Assembly (NCBI RefSeq): GCF_024124825.1
Contig: NZ_JAMXSS010000002.1
Span: 3,162,001-3,226,000, forward strand
Length of the DNA: 64,000 nt
Direction: 5' to 3'
Source of the DNA: Arthrobacter sp. H16F315
Lineage (GTDB): Bacteria > Actinomycetota > Actinomycetes > Actinomycetales > Micrococcaceae
How positions within the stretch are numbered: position 1 is the stretch's first letter; each line of letters starts with the position of its first letter. Shown piece after piece: positions 29,040 to 39,252 of this stretch. A model generated the notes under the pieces. The model was given only the letters and a program-made list of their open reading frames with translations. It ran no database searches and had not been told where the DNA came from. Both the position numbers and the translations under genes were made by a program.

Positions 29040-31148
29040 TCAGGCGTCGATGCGCTCCCGGTCCAGGCTCGCAGCGCCGGCAATGATGAAGTCCTTACGG
29101 GGCGCGACGTCGGATCCCATCAGCAGGTCGAAGGTTTCCTCTGCGTGCTTGGCGTTCTCGATTCCCACCTTGCGCAGGGTGCGGTGCCGCGGGTCCATCG
29201 TGGTCTCCGCCAACTGCTCCGCGTCCATCTCGCCCAGGCCCTTGTACCGCTGGATCGGCTCCTTGTAGCGTTTGCCTTCCTTCGCGAGCCGGGCCAGCAG
29301 GACATGCAGCTCGGCTTCGGAGTAGGTGTAGATCATCTCGTTCGCCTTCTGGCCGGCGTTGATGACCTCCACCCGGTGCAGCGGCGGGACGGCGGCGAAC
29401 ACGCGGCCCTCGTCGATCATCGGGCGCATGTAGCGGAAGAACAGGGTCAGCAGGAGGGTCCGGATGTGGGCACCGTCGACGTCGGCGTCGGTCATCAGAA
29501 TGACCTTGCCATAGCGGGCGGCGCTGATGTCGAAGCTGCGGCCGGAGCCTGCGCCGACCACCTGGATGAGGGCGGCGCATTCGGCGTTGGAGAGCATATC
29601 GCCCACCGAGGCCTTTTGGACGTTTAGGATCTTGCCGCGGATGGGGAGCAGCGCCTGGAAGTCGGAGGACCTGGCCAGCTTGGCGGTTCCGAGGGCCGAA
29701 TCGCCTTCCACGATAAAGAGCTCGGAACGTGCGACGTCGTCCGTGCGGCAGTCCGCCAGCTTGGTGGGCATGGAGGAGGTTTCCAGGGCGTTCTTGCGGC
29801 GCTGGGTTTCCTTGTGTACCCGCGCGGAGATCCGTGATTTCATCTCGCTGACGACTTTTTCCAGCAGCAGCGCTGACTGGGCCTTGTCATTGCGCTGGGA
29901 CGAGGTGAGCTTGGCGTTGATCTCCTGCTCCACGACTTTGGCGACGATCGCGCGCACGGCGGAGGTGCCCAGGATCTCCTTGGTCTGGCCCTCGAACTGC
30001 GGCTCTGCCAGCCTGACCGTCAGGACGGCGGTGAGCCCGGCGAAAATGTCGTCCTTCTCGATCTTGTCGTTGCCGGCCTTAAGCTTCCGGGCATTGGATT
30101 CAACGGCCTTCCGGAAGGTTTTGAGCAGCGCCTGCTCGAAGCCCGACTGGTGGGTGCCGCCCTTGGGTGTGGAGATGATGTTGACGAAAGTGCGCACGGT
30201 ACTGTCGTAACCGATGCCCCAGCGGAGGGCGACATCGACTTCGCAGTCCCGTTCGACCTCGGTGAGCTGGCTATGGCCCTTCTCATCGATGACCGGGACC
30301 GTTTCCTTGAATTTGCCGGCACCGTGCAGCCGCCAGACGTCAGTGACGGCGGGATCCGCGGCGAGGAATTCGACGAACTCGGAGAGGCCGCCGTCGTGGT
30401 GGAAGACTTCCTCATGTGCGCCGGACTCCCCCGGGGTGCCGGGGACTTTGCGCTCGTCCCGGACGGTGAGCTTGAGCCCGGGGACCAGGAAGGACGTTTG
30501 GCGGGCGCGGTCCGCAAGTTCGTCATAGGAGAATTTGGCGTCCGGGGTGAAGATCTGCCGGTCCGCCCAGTAGCGGATCCGGGTGCCCGTGACGCCGCGC
30601 TTGGCTTTGCCCACAACGTCCAGGACGGAGCCATCAAGGAATGGCGCGAACACGGACGCCGGATCGAGCCTGCTGCCGTTGTCTTTGAAGCGGCCCGGCT
30701 CACCCCGGCGGAAGGACATCTTGTAGGTTTTGCCGCCGCGGTCGACTTCCACGTCCAGCCGGGACGAAAGGGCATTTACCACTGACGCGCCGACGCCGTG
30801 CAATCCGCCGGACGCGGTGTAGGACCCGCCGCCGAATTTGCCGCCGGCGTGCAGCTTGGTGAACACAACTTCAACGCCACTGAGTCCGGTCTTCGGTTCG
30901 ATATCCACCGGCACGCCGCGTCCGTCGTCGTGGATCTCCACGGAGTTGTCCGCGTGCAGGATGATTTTGATGTCGTGGCCGAAGCCGGCAAGAGCCTCGT
31001 CAACGGAGTTGTCGATGATTTCCCACAGGCAGTGCATCAATCCGCGGGAGTCTGTCGAACCGATATACATGCCGGGGCGCTTTCGAACCGCTTCCAGGCC
31101 CTCCAGCACGGACAAATGCCTGGCGGTGTAGTCAGAACTTGGTGCCAC
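29040..31148 (-). CDS. parE: DNA topoisomerase IV subunit B
   Basis: ATPase subunit of topoisomerase IV, 702 aa. The GHKL ATP site is seen in EIIDNSVDEALAGFG and HDDGRGVPVDI, followed by LHAGGKFGGGSYTASGG and GLHGVGASVVNA. The TOPRIM part has IVEGDSALG and MTDADVDGAHIRTLLL. The C-terminus DPRHRTLRKVGIENAK is typical. The start is GTG at 31148, with AGGAGT upstream. Its length is near gyrase B too; the call to ParE rests on its partner parC 10 kb away and the absence of the dnaN/recF/gyrA context. The frame is intact. Confidence 0.92.
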   Translation of the reverse strand: MAPSSDYTARHLSVLEGLEAVRKRPGMYIGSTDSRGLMHCLWEIIDNSVDEALAGFGHDIKIILHADNSVEIHDDGRGVPVDIEPKTGLSGVEVVFTKLHAGGKFGGGSYTASGGLHGVGASVVNALSSRLDVEVDRGGKTYKMSFRRGEPGRFKDNGSRLDPASVFAPFLDGSVLDVVGKAKRGVTGTRIRYWADRQIFTPDAKFSYDELADRARQTSFLVPGLKLTVRDERKVPGTPGESGAHEEVFHHDGGLSEFVEFLAADPAVTDVWRLHGAGKFKETVPVIDEKGHSQLTEVERDCEVDVALRWGIGYDSTVRTFVNIISTPKGGTHQSGFEQALLKTFRKAVESNARKLKAGNDKIEKDDIFAGLTAVLTVRLAEPQFEGQTKEILGTSAVRAIVAKVVEQEINAKLTSSQRNDKAQSALLLEKVVSEMKSRISARVHKETQRRKNALETSSMPTKLADCRTDDVARSELFIVEGDSALGTAKLARSSDFQALLPIRGKILNVQKASVGDMLSNAECAALIQVVGAGSGRSFDISAARYGKVILMTDADVDGAHIRTLLLTLFFRYMRPMIDEGRVFAAVPPLHRVEVINAGQKANEMIYTYSEAELHVLLARLAKEGKRYKEPIQRYKGLGEMDAEQLAETTMDPRHRTLRKVGIENAKHAEETFDLLMGSDVAPRKDFIIAGAASLDRERIDA

Positions 31149-31385
31149 GGGGCGGGGACTCCTTCAGGGACGGGACCGTCGCCGTCGGACGGGCAAAGCT
31201 GTTAGACGCTCTTCCTAGCCTAACCGGAGTGCCCTCCGCCGGCGTGCTGCCACTCCCAACAGCCCGAAGCTCCGACGGCTGTTACCGAGACGTGATACGC
31301 GTACAGCGAAAGTGTGCCATCCAAGCCATGGATTCGCTGCGAATGCTGGTTATATAGGTATACCGATCTACCAAGGAGGCCGAAC

Positions 31386-31607
31386 ATGACAACAGCAGTT
31401 GCGGACCGCACACTGAGCACCGTTGACCGGTGCGATCGTTGCGGAGCACAGGCATATGTCCGGGTTGTTCTCGGCGCCTCCGGGGGTGAGCTGCTTTTCT
31501 GCGGCCACCACGCCCGCGCCGTGGAGCCGACGCTACGGCCGCTCAGCTCAGACTGGCACGATGAAACCGGCCGCCTTCACGAGAAGCCGCCGGTCCCCGT
31601 CGACTAG
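31386..31607 (+). CDS. DUF7455 small zinc-ribbon-like protein
   Basis: Small protein of 73 aa. CDRCGAQAYVRV and LLFCGHHARA supply a CxxC and a C-x2-H pattern that would bind one zinc ion. AAGGAGG lies seven bases before ATG 31386. Such short proteins lie between sigA and parE in many Micrococcales and their function is unknown. A TA-rich stretch at 31350-31368 (GTTATATAGGTATACC) could hold its -10 element. The 16 bases around the stop codon are repeated just downstream, followed by a clear terminator. Confidence 0.85.
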   Translation: MTTAVADRTLSTVDRCDRCGAQAYVRVVLGASGGELLFCGHHARAVEPTLRPLSSDWHDETGRLHEKPPVPVD

Positions 31608-31637
31608 ACCAGCACCCGGTCGACTAGACCAGCAAAG

Positions 31638-31667
31638 AATGGCCCCTCCGGATTCGGAGGGGCCATT
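31638..31667 (+). terminator. Rho-independent terminator after the DUF7455 gene
   Basis: A 13-base perfect stem (AATGGCCCCTCCG and its complement) closes on a GATT loop and ends in ATTTTGG. Confidence 0.85.
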
Positions 31668-31731
31668 TTGGTCTTGGCGTTCGTCGCGGCAGAGACCACC
31701 ACGCGCTTAACGACCACCACGCTTAACGACC

Positions 31732-31791
31732 AACGCGGAGCCGCGTCCGGCCCCATCCTGGTGGATGCCGGGCCGGATGCGACTCCGCGTT
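31732..31791 (-). terminator. Long hairpin downstream of sigA
   Basis: Two 22-base arms (31732-31753 and 31770-31791) match at 20 of 22 positions. Inside is a smaller ATCC/GGAT hairpin. It lies 14 bases after the sigA stop on the minus strand. No long T-run follows, but GTCGTTAAG does. Just beyond, CCACCACGC...TTAACGA is tandemly repeated (31697-31730). Confidence 0.6.
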
Positions 31792-31804
31792 GCTGCGTTT
31801 GTCC

Positions 31805-33133
<1,329 letters not shown>

Positions 33134-33248
33134 AGAAAACCTTTCTAGCGGCGGTCTGTGGAATCACCATACGGGCAACACCACTATGACCCTGTCAAGT
33201 CCGTGTTTGACATCAGGTGCGATCACGTCCAGCAGAGCCACTGAGTAG

Positions 33249-33275
33249 AACTCCTGGAGCGACCGTAATGTTCCC
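33249..33275 (-). promoter_or_regulatory. Candidate SigR/SigH-type promoter upstream of sigA
   Basis: On the minus strand GGGAAC (33275-33270) is followed after 18 bases by GTT (33251-33249). This matches the GGAAY-N18-GTT pattern of actinobacterial thiol-stress sigma factors (SigR, SigH). It would give a leader of about 110 bases before the GTG. The Streptomyces principal sigma gene hrdB has such a second promoter. A TTGACA at about 33196 has no well-spaced -10. The rest of the 33134-33460 gap shows no gene. Confidence 0.42.
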
Positions 33276-33460
33276 TGTTTCCAAGGTCCATAACGAGCAC
33301 TTAATACACGGACCCAACCGGGTCTCGGCAACCATTGTCTCACGAATTTCGAAATCGGCACGGACCCGCAGGGCACCAGGAATGGTTTCCTGCCGCCGGT
33401 GCCGCGCCACTGTCACAGCCGGAGCCTCGGTTTCGGCCCGGTACCCGGTACCGGCGGGCC

Positions 33461-34780
33461 TCAGGTGCCGTCCAGCGCGAAACGCTGCCAGGCTGTCTCC
33501 CGTCGTCCCGCCCAGCCACACAGCGTTCCGCGGCGGACAAGTTCCGCCAGTAGTTCCGCCAGGCGGTATCCGGGATGTTCCTCGTTAGCCCGGCTGAACA
33601 GCGCATCGGCAAAGGACCCTTTGCCGCGGCACCATTCAATCCAGCCCTGCCCGGTCAGTGCGGCGGCGGCTGCTTCGCCTCCGGCCGCAGCCAGCTGCTC
33701 CAGGACCCGGTCCAGGCCTGCCATCGCGGCCCAGTCGGGCAGCCGGGGTGCCAGCCCAAGGAGGATCTCGCCGTAGCCTGGCAGCTCCGGCAATTGCTGC
33801 GCGGCACGGTCACGGCCGGCTCCCCCGCCGCGGCTTTCCTGGTCCGGTCGCTGTCCACCGTCGGGTTCCGGCCTCTGGCTTTGTCGTTCGCCGGGAAAGC
33901 CTTCCAGCGGTGGCAAGGGCGCCGGCGTCCGCGTCGCACACACGGTTGCCGGCGGAGAGCAGGCCGCCGCGGCGGCAAAAACACCGAAGTCCTCGGCACC
34001 GCGTTCCGCGGCCGCCTGCCCTGCCGCCGCCATCACCAGCACCGCGTCGCGCCAGGACGGGACGCACAGGGAGGCGCGGAGGTAGCCGGTGAGCCCCGCC
34101 GCCAGTGTGGGCCCGGGCGCCGGGGCGTCTATCACCTGCGTCCACACGGCCAGGACCTGGCTGAACTGGAGCTTGTCCCGGGTGCGGGCGGCGAACTGCC
34201 CGGCCCAGTCCCGCTGGGCTTCCAGCACCGCAGGGTCAGGCGCGCCCGTCCGCGCCCGGGATGAGGTGGTGCCGGGCGCCGGGCCGACGGTACTGCCGCG
34301 GAAGACCATCTCGGCGTTAAGCCGGCTGTTCCTGATTTCCTCCACGGGACGTCCCGGTGGAGCGCAGCACAACGGGTCGAGGCAGTAGGCGTTGCGCCAG
34401 TAGCCGGAACCGACCAGCCAGGCATCCCGCACCGGCATTCCGGCGCCGGCCAGCGTGTCCTCCAGTTCAGCCAGCAGCGGCGCCCACCGCGCGCCGTCGC
34501 CGTCCGTTTCGGTAAAGAACGCAAGCAACGAGCCGTCCGCCGCGTCGTCGGCCGCCAGGTAGGACGCCACGGTCCGGGCAAAGGCCACCGGGCGGGCAGG
34601 GCCGGACCTGCCGGGGCCGCCCGCGCTCCCGGGGAGGTCTACCCGCAGCGTTGCTCCAAGCCTTGTGCCTTGCATTGTTATGGCGACGAGGCTGTGGGCC
34701 GGCCAGTAGCCAAGGGAATGTGGGATAAACCCGAGGATGTCCTCCGGGCCGGATATTTTCAGGTGATCGGGTGCTTTCAT
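33461..34780 (-). CDS. DUF4192 domain-containing protein
   Basis: Protein of 439 aa and unknown function, typical of Micrococcales. The conserved start is MKAPDHLKISGPEDILGFIPHS, with LGYWPAHSLVAITMQGTRLG soon after. The middle has AWLVGSGYWRNAYCLDPLCCA. A variable linker of Arg, Gln and Gly (about residues 300-345) precedes the C-terminal part (PDWAAMAGLDRVLEQLAA, RANEEHPGYRLAELL). There are no membrane segments. ATG at 34780 (cat at 34778-34780) is chosen because the DUF4192 domain begins there. It lies upstream of sigA on the same strand, with a 327-base gap. Confidence 0.85.
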   Translation of the reverse strand: MKAPDHLKISGPEDILGFIPHSLGYWPAHSLVAITMQGTRLGATLRVDLPGSAGGPGRSGPARPVAFARTVASYLAADDAADGSLLAFFTETDGDGARWAPLLAELEDTLAGAGMPVRDAWLVGSGYWRNAYCLDPLCCAPPGRPVEEIRNSRLNAEMVFRGSTVGPAPGTTSSRARTGAPDPAVLEAQRDWAGQFAARTRDKLQFSQVLAVWTQVIDAPAPGPTLAAGLTGYLRASLCVPSWRDAVLVMAAAGQAAAERGAEDFGVFAAAAACSPPATVCATRTPAPLPPLEGFPGERQSQRPEPDGGQRPDQESRGGGAGRDRAAQQLPELPGYGEILLGLAPRLPDWAAMAGLDRVLEQLAAAGGEAAAAALTGQGWIEWCRGKGSFADALFSRANEEHPGYRLAELLAELVRRGTLCGWAGRRETAWQRFALDGT

Positions 34781-34872
34781 CCAACCAGCCTCGCGGTACG
34801 CGCGGTCCCGCGTTAGTGGCGCCTGCCCGTATGTGGACAACCCGCACGGACCAACCGCGCAGCTGCGGGCGG

Positions 34873-36204
34873 TCAGGGTGTGCGGCGACGCTCCGCGCTG
34901 AGCCTGCGCTGTTCGGCAAGTGCCCGCAGCAGCGGCCGGACCACAACGCCCTGTGCCGCCATCTGCCTGCGCACCTTGCGGCGGATGATCACAATGGCGC
35001 CTGCCCCGCCTGCCAGCAGCAGGAACTGCACGCTCAAGGCGATCCGGAACGGATCGAGCCCGTACAGCTCGCCACGGGAGAATCCCGTCGCGTACAGGAC
35101 GTCGAGGATCAAGCCAATCAAGTAGATCGCAATCAGGGAGGCGATAAAGCCGCCCACATTCACGATCCCGGTGGCGGTGCCGATCCGGTGCGCCGGGTTG
35201 AACGTGCGGGCGAAGTCGAAGCCAATCATGGAACCGGGGCCGCCGATGGCGAGTACCACCACCAGTCCGGCCAGCAGCCACAACGGGGAGCGCCCCGGGA
35301 TCAGCAGCACAGCTGCCCAAGCCGCAGCAGTGGCCGCGGAAATCAGCAGCACCATGGTGGACCGCCGCAGCGGGTGGCGGGCAACGAAGCTGCCCATCAC
35401 CGGTCCGGCGGCGATGGCCGCTGCCACGTAGAGGGTCAGCAGCGCCGACACTGTCGGGGTTTCCAGGCCCTGGGCAGAGATCAGGAACGGGTAGCCCCAG
35501 GTCATGGCGAAGACGGTGCCGCTGAACTGGACGGTGAAGTGGCTCCAGAGGCCCAACCGGGTGCCGGGCTGCCGCCACGCGTGCGAAAGGCTGACCCCCG
35601 TGGCGCGCAGGCCCTGGCTCGGCTGCGGTGCGGGGTGCCCGGGTGGCAGGTCCTGAAGCAGGACCAGCACAAGCACCGTGGCGAGTGCTGACATGGACGC
35701 CAGCGTCAGGAATGCGGGGGTCCAGCCGGCGAGGTGCAGGATCATGGCGAACGGCACCACACTGAACAGCTGGCCAAGCTGGCCTGACATTCCGGTCAGC
35801 TGGGTGAGCAGCGGGACGCGGGTGGGCGGAAACCAGATCGGGATCAACCGGATCACCGAGATGAACGTCATCGCGTCCCCGGCGCCGACCAGCACCCGGC
35901 CCAGCACCCCTCCCGGGATGCTCTCGGCAAACGCCAGCTGAAGCTGGCCGAGCCCCATCAGGACTGCACCGCCGGCGATCATGGCCCGCGAGCCGAAGCG
36001 GTCCACAAGAATGCCGACAGGTATCTGCAGGGCTGCGTAGACGAGCAGCTGCAGCACGGTGAAAAAGGAAATTTCGGCAGCGCTGGCATGGAAGCGCTCG
36101 GTCGCTTCCAGCCCCACAACGCCGAAGGAGGTGCGCTGGCTGACCGCCACGAGGTACGCGAAGACCCCAACGATCCAGATCAGCCAGGCGCGGGGTGAGG
36201 TCAC
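34873..36204 (-). CDS. Major facilitator superfamily transporter
   Basis: Twelve-helix secondary transporter of 443 aa. The N-terminus AWLIWIVGVFAYLVAVSQR is the first helix; the MFS loop 2-3 signature appears as GILVDRFGSRAMI. Helix pairs follow to FLLLAGGAGAIVIIRRK, and the C-terminal tail is strongly basic (RRKVRRQ, EQRRLSAERRR). No substrate can be assigned; the family includes drug and nitrate/nitrite or sugar-phosphate carriers. The start is GTG at 36204, which sits directly after GGAGGA, an unusually short spacing, so the start is uncertain. It is followed 92 bases later by the DUF4192 gene. Confidence 0.85.
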   Translation of the reverse strand: MTSPRAWLIWIVGVFAYLVAVSQRTSFGVVGLEATERFHASAAEISFFTVLQLLVYAALQIPVGILVDRFGSRAMIAGGAVLMGLGQLQLAFAESIPGGVLGRVLVGAGDAMTFISVIRLIPIWFPPTRVPLLTQLTGMSGQLGQLFSVVPFAMILHLAGWTPAFLTLASMSALATVLVLVLLQDLPPGHPAPQPSQGLRATGVSLSHAWRQPGTRLGLWSHFTVQFSGTVFAMTWGYPFLISAQGLETPTVSALLTLYVAAAIAAGPVMGSFVARHPLRRSTMVLLISAATAAAWAAVLLIPGRSPLWLLAGLVVVLAIGGPGSMIGFDFARTFNPAHRIGTATGIVNVGGFIASLIAIYLIGLILDVLYATGFSRGELYGLDPFRIALSVQFLLLAGGAGAIVIIRRKVRRQMAAQGVVVRPLLRALAEQRRLSAERRRTP

Positions 36205-36239
36205 TCCTCCATTATGCCCAGTCGACGGAGAAATCGTAT

Positions 36240-37178
36240 TTATTCGCCGGGTTCTTTACGGGCCAGGTAGGCCTCAACGGCGGCGCCAAGGGCATCTGCG
36301 TTGGGCAGCTGGTCATTCTCGTCGGCGAGCAGGGAACGCCGTACGGTACCTTCGGCATTCTCGTCATAGCGGGTCTCGAGCCGGGACACCACCTGCTGCA
36401 CCTCCGTGGAAGCGTCAATCTGCTGGGCGATCTGGCGTCCGACTTCGCGGCCGGCTTCCCGAAGCCGGTCAGCCGGCAGCATCAGCGAGGTGGCCGCCCC
36501 CAAGTATTCGAGTCCGGCGACGGCGGCCGTGGGGTATTCGGCTTCGGCGAGGTAGTGCGGGACGTGCATCACGTAGCCGGCGACGTTGCGCCCGGCTTCC
36601 GTCAGCCGAAGTTCCAGGAGGTGGCCGATGGCGGCGGGCACCTCAACGGTGGGCTTCCACACCGAGATGCCCTCGATGAGCTCTGGCCGGTTGCCGTGCA
36701 CCGTGACGCCGACCGGCCGGGTGTGGGGTACGGGCATGGGGATGGAATGGATCCAGGTGACGAGGTTGACATCGAGCGCCTCGACGATGCCAATGACGGC
36801 CCGGGCAAACCGCTCCCATTGCAGGTCCGGCTCGAATCCGGCAAGGAGCAGGAATGGGCTGCCCAGCCCGTCGACCAGCCGATAGAGGGCAAGGCGCGGC
36901 GCCTGGTAGTCCTGCAGGTGGTCCTCGACGAAGCTGATCTGCGGGCGGCGGCTCCGGTAGTCCATCAGTTGGTCGGCGTCGAATTCGGCGACAATACCGG
37001 AATCCAGGGTGTCCAGCAGTTCCCCGGTGATCTGGCTGACGACGTGACCCGCATCGGCAAATCCGGTGAAGCCCATCACGAGGTTCAGTCCGCGCAGTTC
37101 CGGGCTGTGGAACAGCGCGTCATCACGCAGATAAAGCGATTCGGGGTCCAGCAGGGAGCCAGAGATCCGTTCAAACAC
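36240..37178 (-). CDS. PAC2 (proteasome assembly chaperone-like) family protein
   Basis: Cytosolic protein of 312 aa in the PAC2 family. Key stretches are LNLVMGFTGFADAGHVVSQ, FDADQLMDYRSRRP and GFEPDLQWERFARAV, followed by HSIPMPVPHTRP and the VMHVPHYLAEAEYP region. The family resembles eukaryotic proteasome assembly chaperones; the actinobacterial role is not settled. I chose GTG at 37178 (MFERISGSLLDPESL) because AAAGGAA lies about ten bases upstream. The C-terminus after residue 240 is helical and charged. It is divergent from pepA across a 291-base gap that holds no gene I can see. Confidence 0.88.
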   Translation of the reverse strand: MFERISGSLLDPESLYLRDDALFHSPELRGLNLVMGFTGFADAGHVVSQITGELLDTLDSGIVAEFDADQLMDYRSRRPQISFVEDHLQDYQAPRLALYRLVDGLGSPFLLLAGFEPDLQWERFARAVIGIVEALDVNLVTWIHSIPMPVPHTRPVGVTVHGNRPELIEGISVWKPTVEVPAAIGHLLELRLTEAGRNVAGYVMHVPHYLAEAEYPTAAVAGLEYLGAATSLMLPADRLREAGREVGRQIAQQIDASTEVQQVVSRLETRYDENAEGTVRRSLLADENDQLPNADALGAAVEAYLARKEPGE

Positions 37179-37469
37179 GGCATGTTCCTTTCCTCGTAGT
37201 CTGTGGGAGCGGCCGGACACGCCTGGAGGGCGTCGGCGCTGTTATCCGGTACAACACGCCGTGGCACGTACTCATTCCTGTCCGAGGTGTGCCGCAGCTC
37301 TCATTCAATTGAACACCCGCGCCGGGGAGAGACTACGATCGGAGCTGGCCTTATGACGGCTTGGCGACACCCGGGTTACGTCGCAAACCGACAACGGCCA
37401 GGTTCCATGGCAGGACGGAAGAACATGCGGTTCCTGCCCATAAAACTCAAAGAATTGAGGACTGTCCTC

Positions 37470-38995
37470 GTGGTCAAGAATAGTGAAGTGAAACTTAGTG
37501 CAGTTGCAGGGGACCTGAAGAAGTCCCCCAGCGATGCCCTGGTAATCGGAGTGGGGCAGGGCGCCGACGGTCCCGTCCTGTTGAGCAACCCCTGACCGCC
37601 AAGGCCGCCGAAGCCCTCGCGGACTCACTGAGTGTTCTTGGCATCACCGGTGCAGCGGACCAGGCCCACCGCCTCCCGGGCCTGGGCGAGGCCGGGGCGA
37701 AAGTCCTTGTGCTCGCCGGCGTCGGAAAAGTGTCCGCATCACAGCCGCTCACCGAGGAAGCCCTCCGCCGCGCCGCCGGCTCGGCGGTCCGCCAACTGGC
37801 GGGACTCGGCACGGTCACAGTGGCGTTTCCGACGACCTCGCTCGGCGATGTTGCCGCCGTCGCCGAGGGCGCAGCGATGGGCGCCTACTCCTTCACCGAA
37901 TACCGTTCATCCACGGACGGCCTGAACGAACCGGTGAAAAACGTTCTGATAGCCACGGATTTTGCCGCCGACAAGGGTCTCAAGGCGGTCCTGGAACGCG
38001 CGGCCCTGATCGGCAAGGCCGTCAACGCGACCCGCTCGCTGGTTAACCAGCCGCCGAGCCACCTCTTCCCCGAGTCCTTTGCGGAAGCAGCCAAGGACCT
38101 GTCCAAGGGCCTGCCGGTCAAGGTGACCGTCTGGGACGAGAAGCGCCTGGAAAAGGACGGGTTCGGCGGAATCCTCGGCGTCGGCAAGGGCTCCACCCGG
38201 CAGCCCCGCCTGGTCAAGGTCGAATACTCCCCCGCCAGGGCCACCGCCAAAATCGCCCTCGTGGGCAAGGGCATTACCTTTGACACCGGCGGAATCTCAC
38301 TCAAGCCGCACCTTGGCATGGGTGATATGAAGTCCGACATGGCGGGCGCCGCCGTCGTACTGAACACCGTCCTGGCCATCGCGGGACTGGGCCTGCCGGT
38401 CAAGGCCACCGCCTGGCTCTGCATCGCGGAGAACATGCCCTCCGGCGCTGCGCAGCGTCCCGCCGACGTCCTGACCATCTTCGGCGGCAAGACCGTCGAA
38501 GTCCTGAACACCGATGCCGAGGGCCGCCTGGTCATGGCGGACGGCATCGTCGCCGCCAGCCAGGAATACCCGGACGCCATCATCGATGTCGCCACACTCA
38601 CCGGGGCGCAGCTCATCGCCCTCGGGGACCGCACCGCCGGCGTGATGGGCTCCGAGTCCGTCACCGGCGCGCTCAAGACCGCAGCTGACCGCGCCGGCGA
38701 GCTCGTCTGGCCGATGCCGCTTCCCGAAGAACTGCGCCCCAGCCTCGAGTCACAGGTCGCCGACATTGCCAACATCGGCGAACGCCACGGCGGCATGATG
38801 ACCGCGGCCGTGTTCCTGCGCGAATTCGTGGGCAAGGGCAAGGACGGCGAGCAGATCCCGTGGGCCCACATCGACATCGCCGGGCCGTCCTTCAACAACG
38901 GCAGCCCCTACGGCTATAACCACAAACAGGGCACCGGCTCAACCGTGCGCACCCTGGTGGCCTACGTCGAGGACATCCTCGCCAAGTCCAGCTAA
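37470..38995 (+). CDS. pepA: Leucyl aminopeptidase, M17 family (frame broken once)
   Basis: Cytosolic zinc/manganese aminopeptidase of about 508 aa after repair, removing N-terminal residues from peptides. The C-terminal catalytic domain is intact: VGKGITFDTGGISLKP, DMKSDMAGAAVV, the signature NTDAEGRL and ATLTGAQLIALGDRT. The start GTG at 37470 (MVKNSEVKLSAVAG) follows GAGGA. The frame breaks at the CCCC run 37589-37592; a fifth C joins GPVLLSNP to LTAKAAEALADSL. Everything downstream of the break is clean for over 1400 bases, so a sequence error is more likely than decay. It is followed by lpdA and sucB as in other actinobacteria. Confidence 0.93.
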
Positions 38996-39019
38996 GCACC
39001 GGACGCAACTCCGGGCGGG

Positions 39020-39068
39020 CACGCGCCCTGGTGAGCAGGGCGTGACGCCCCGCTCACCAGGGCGCGTG
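39020..39068 (+). terminator. Perfect 17-base hairpin after pepA
   Basis: Arms 39020-39036 and 39052-39068 (CACGCGCCCTGGTGAGC and complement) are perfect, and the loop itself folds (GGGCG/CGCCC). There is no T-run, so termination is likely but not certain. Confidence 0.55.
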
Positions 39069-39252
39069 AGTCTGGACACAAGCCCTCCACAAACGCCATG
39101 GCAAGGTGGAGCATGTATAAGTGGTTCGCTAAGGTGAACTGCGGTAGTCACAAATGAAAGGGAACGGCCCCGCTGGCATAATCGCAGCAGGGACATTCCA
39201 AGACCAGATGATGCGTACTCCCGTGTCATCGTTCACGCGAGGGAGCGTTTTA

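Noticed and set aside
33461..35578. A 705-codon frame running from DUF4192 into the MFS gene
   Set aside because: The part upstream of 34780 is antiphase reading of the MFS gene; the DUF4192 domain starts at ATG 34780.
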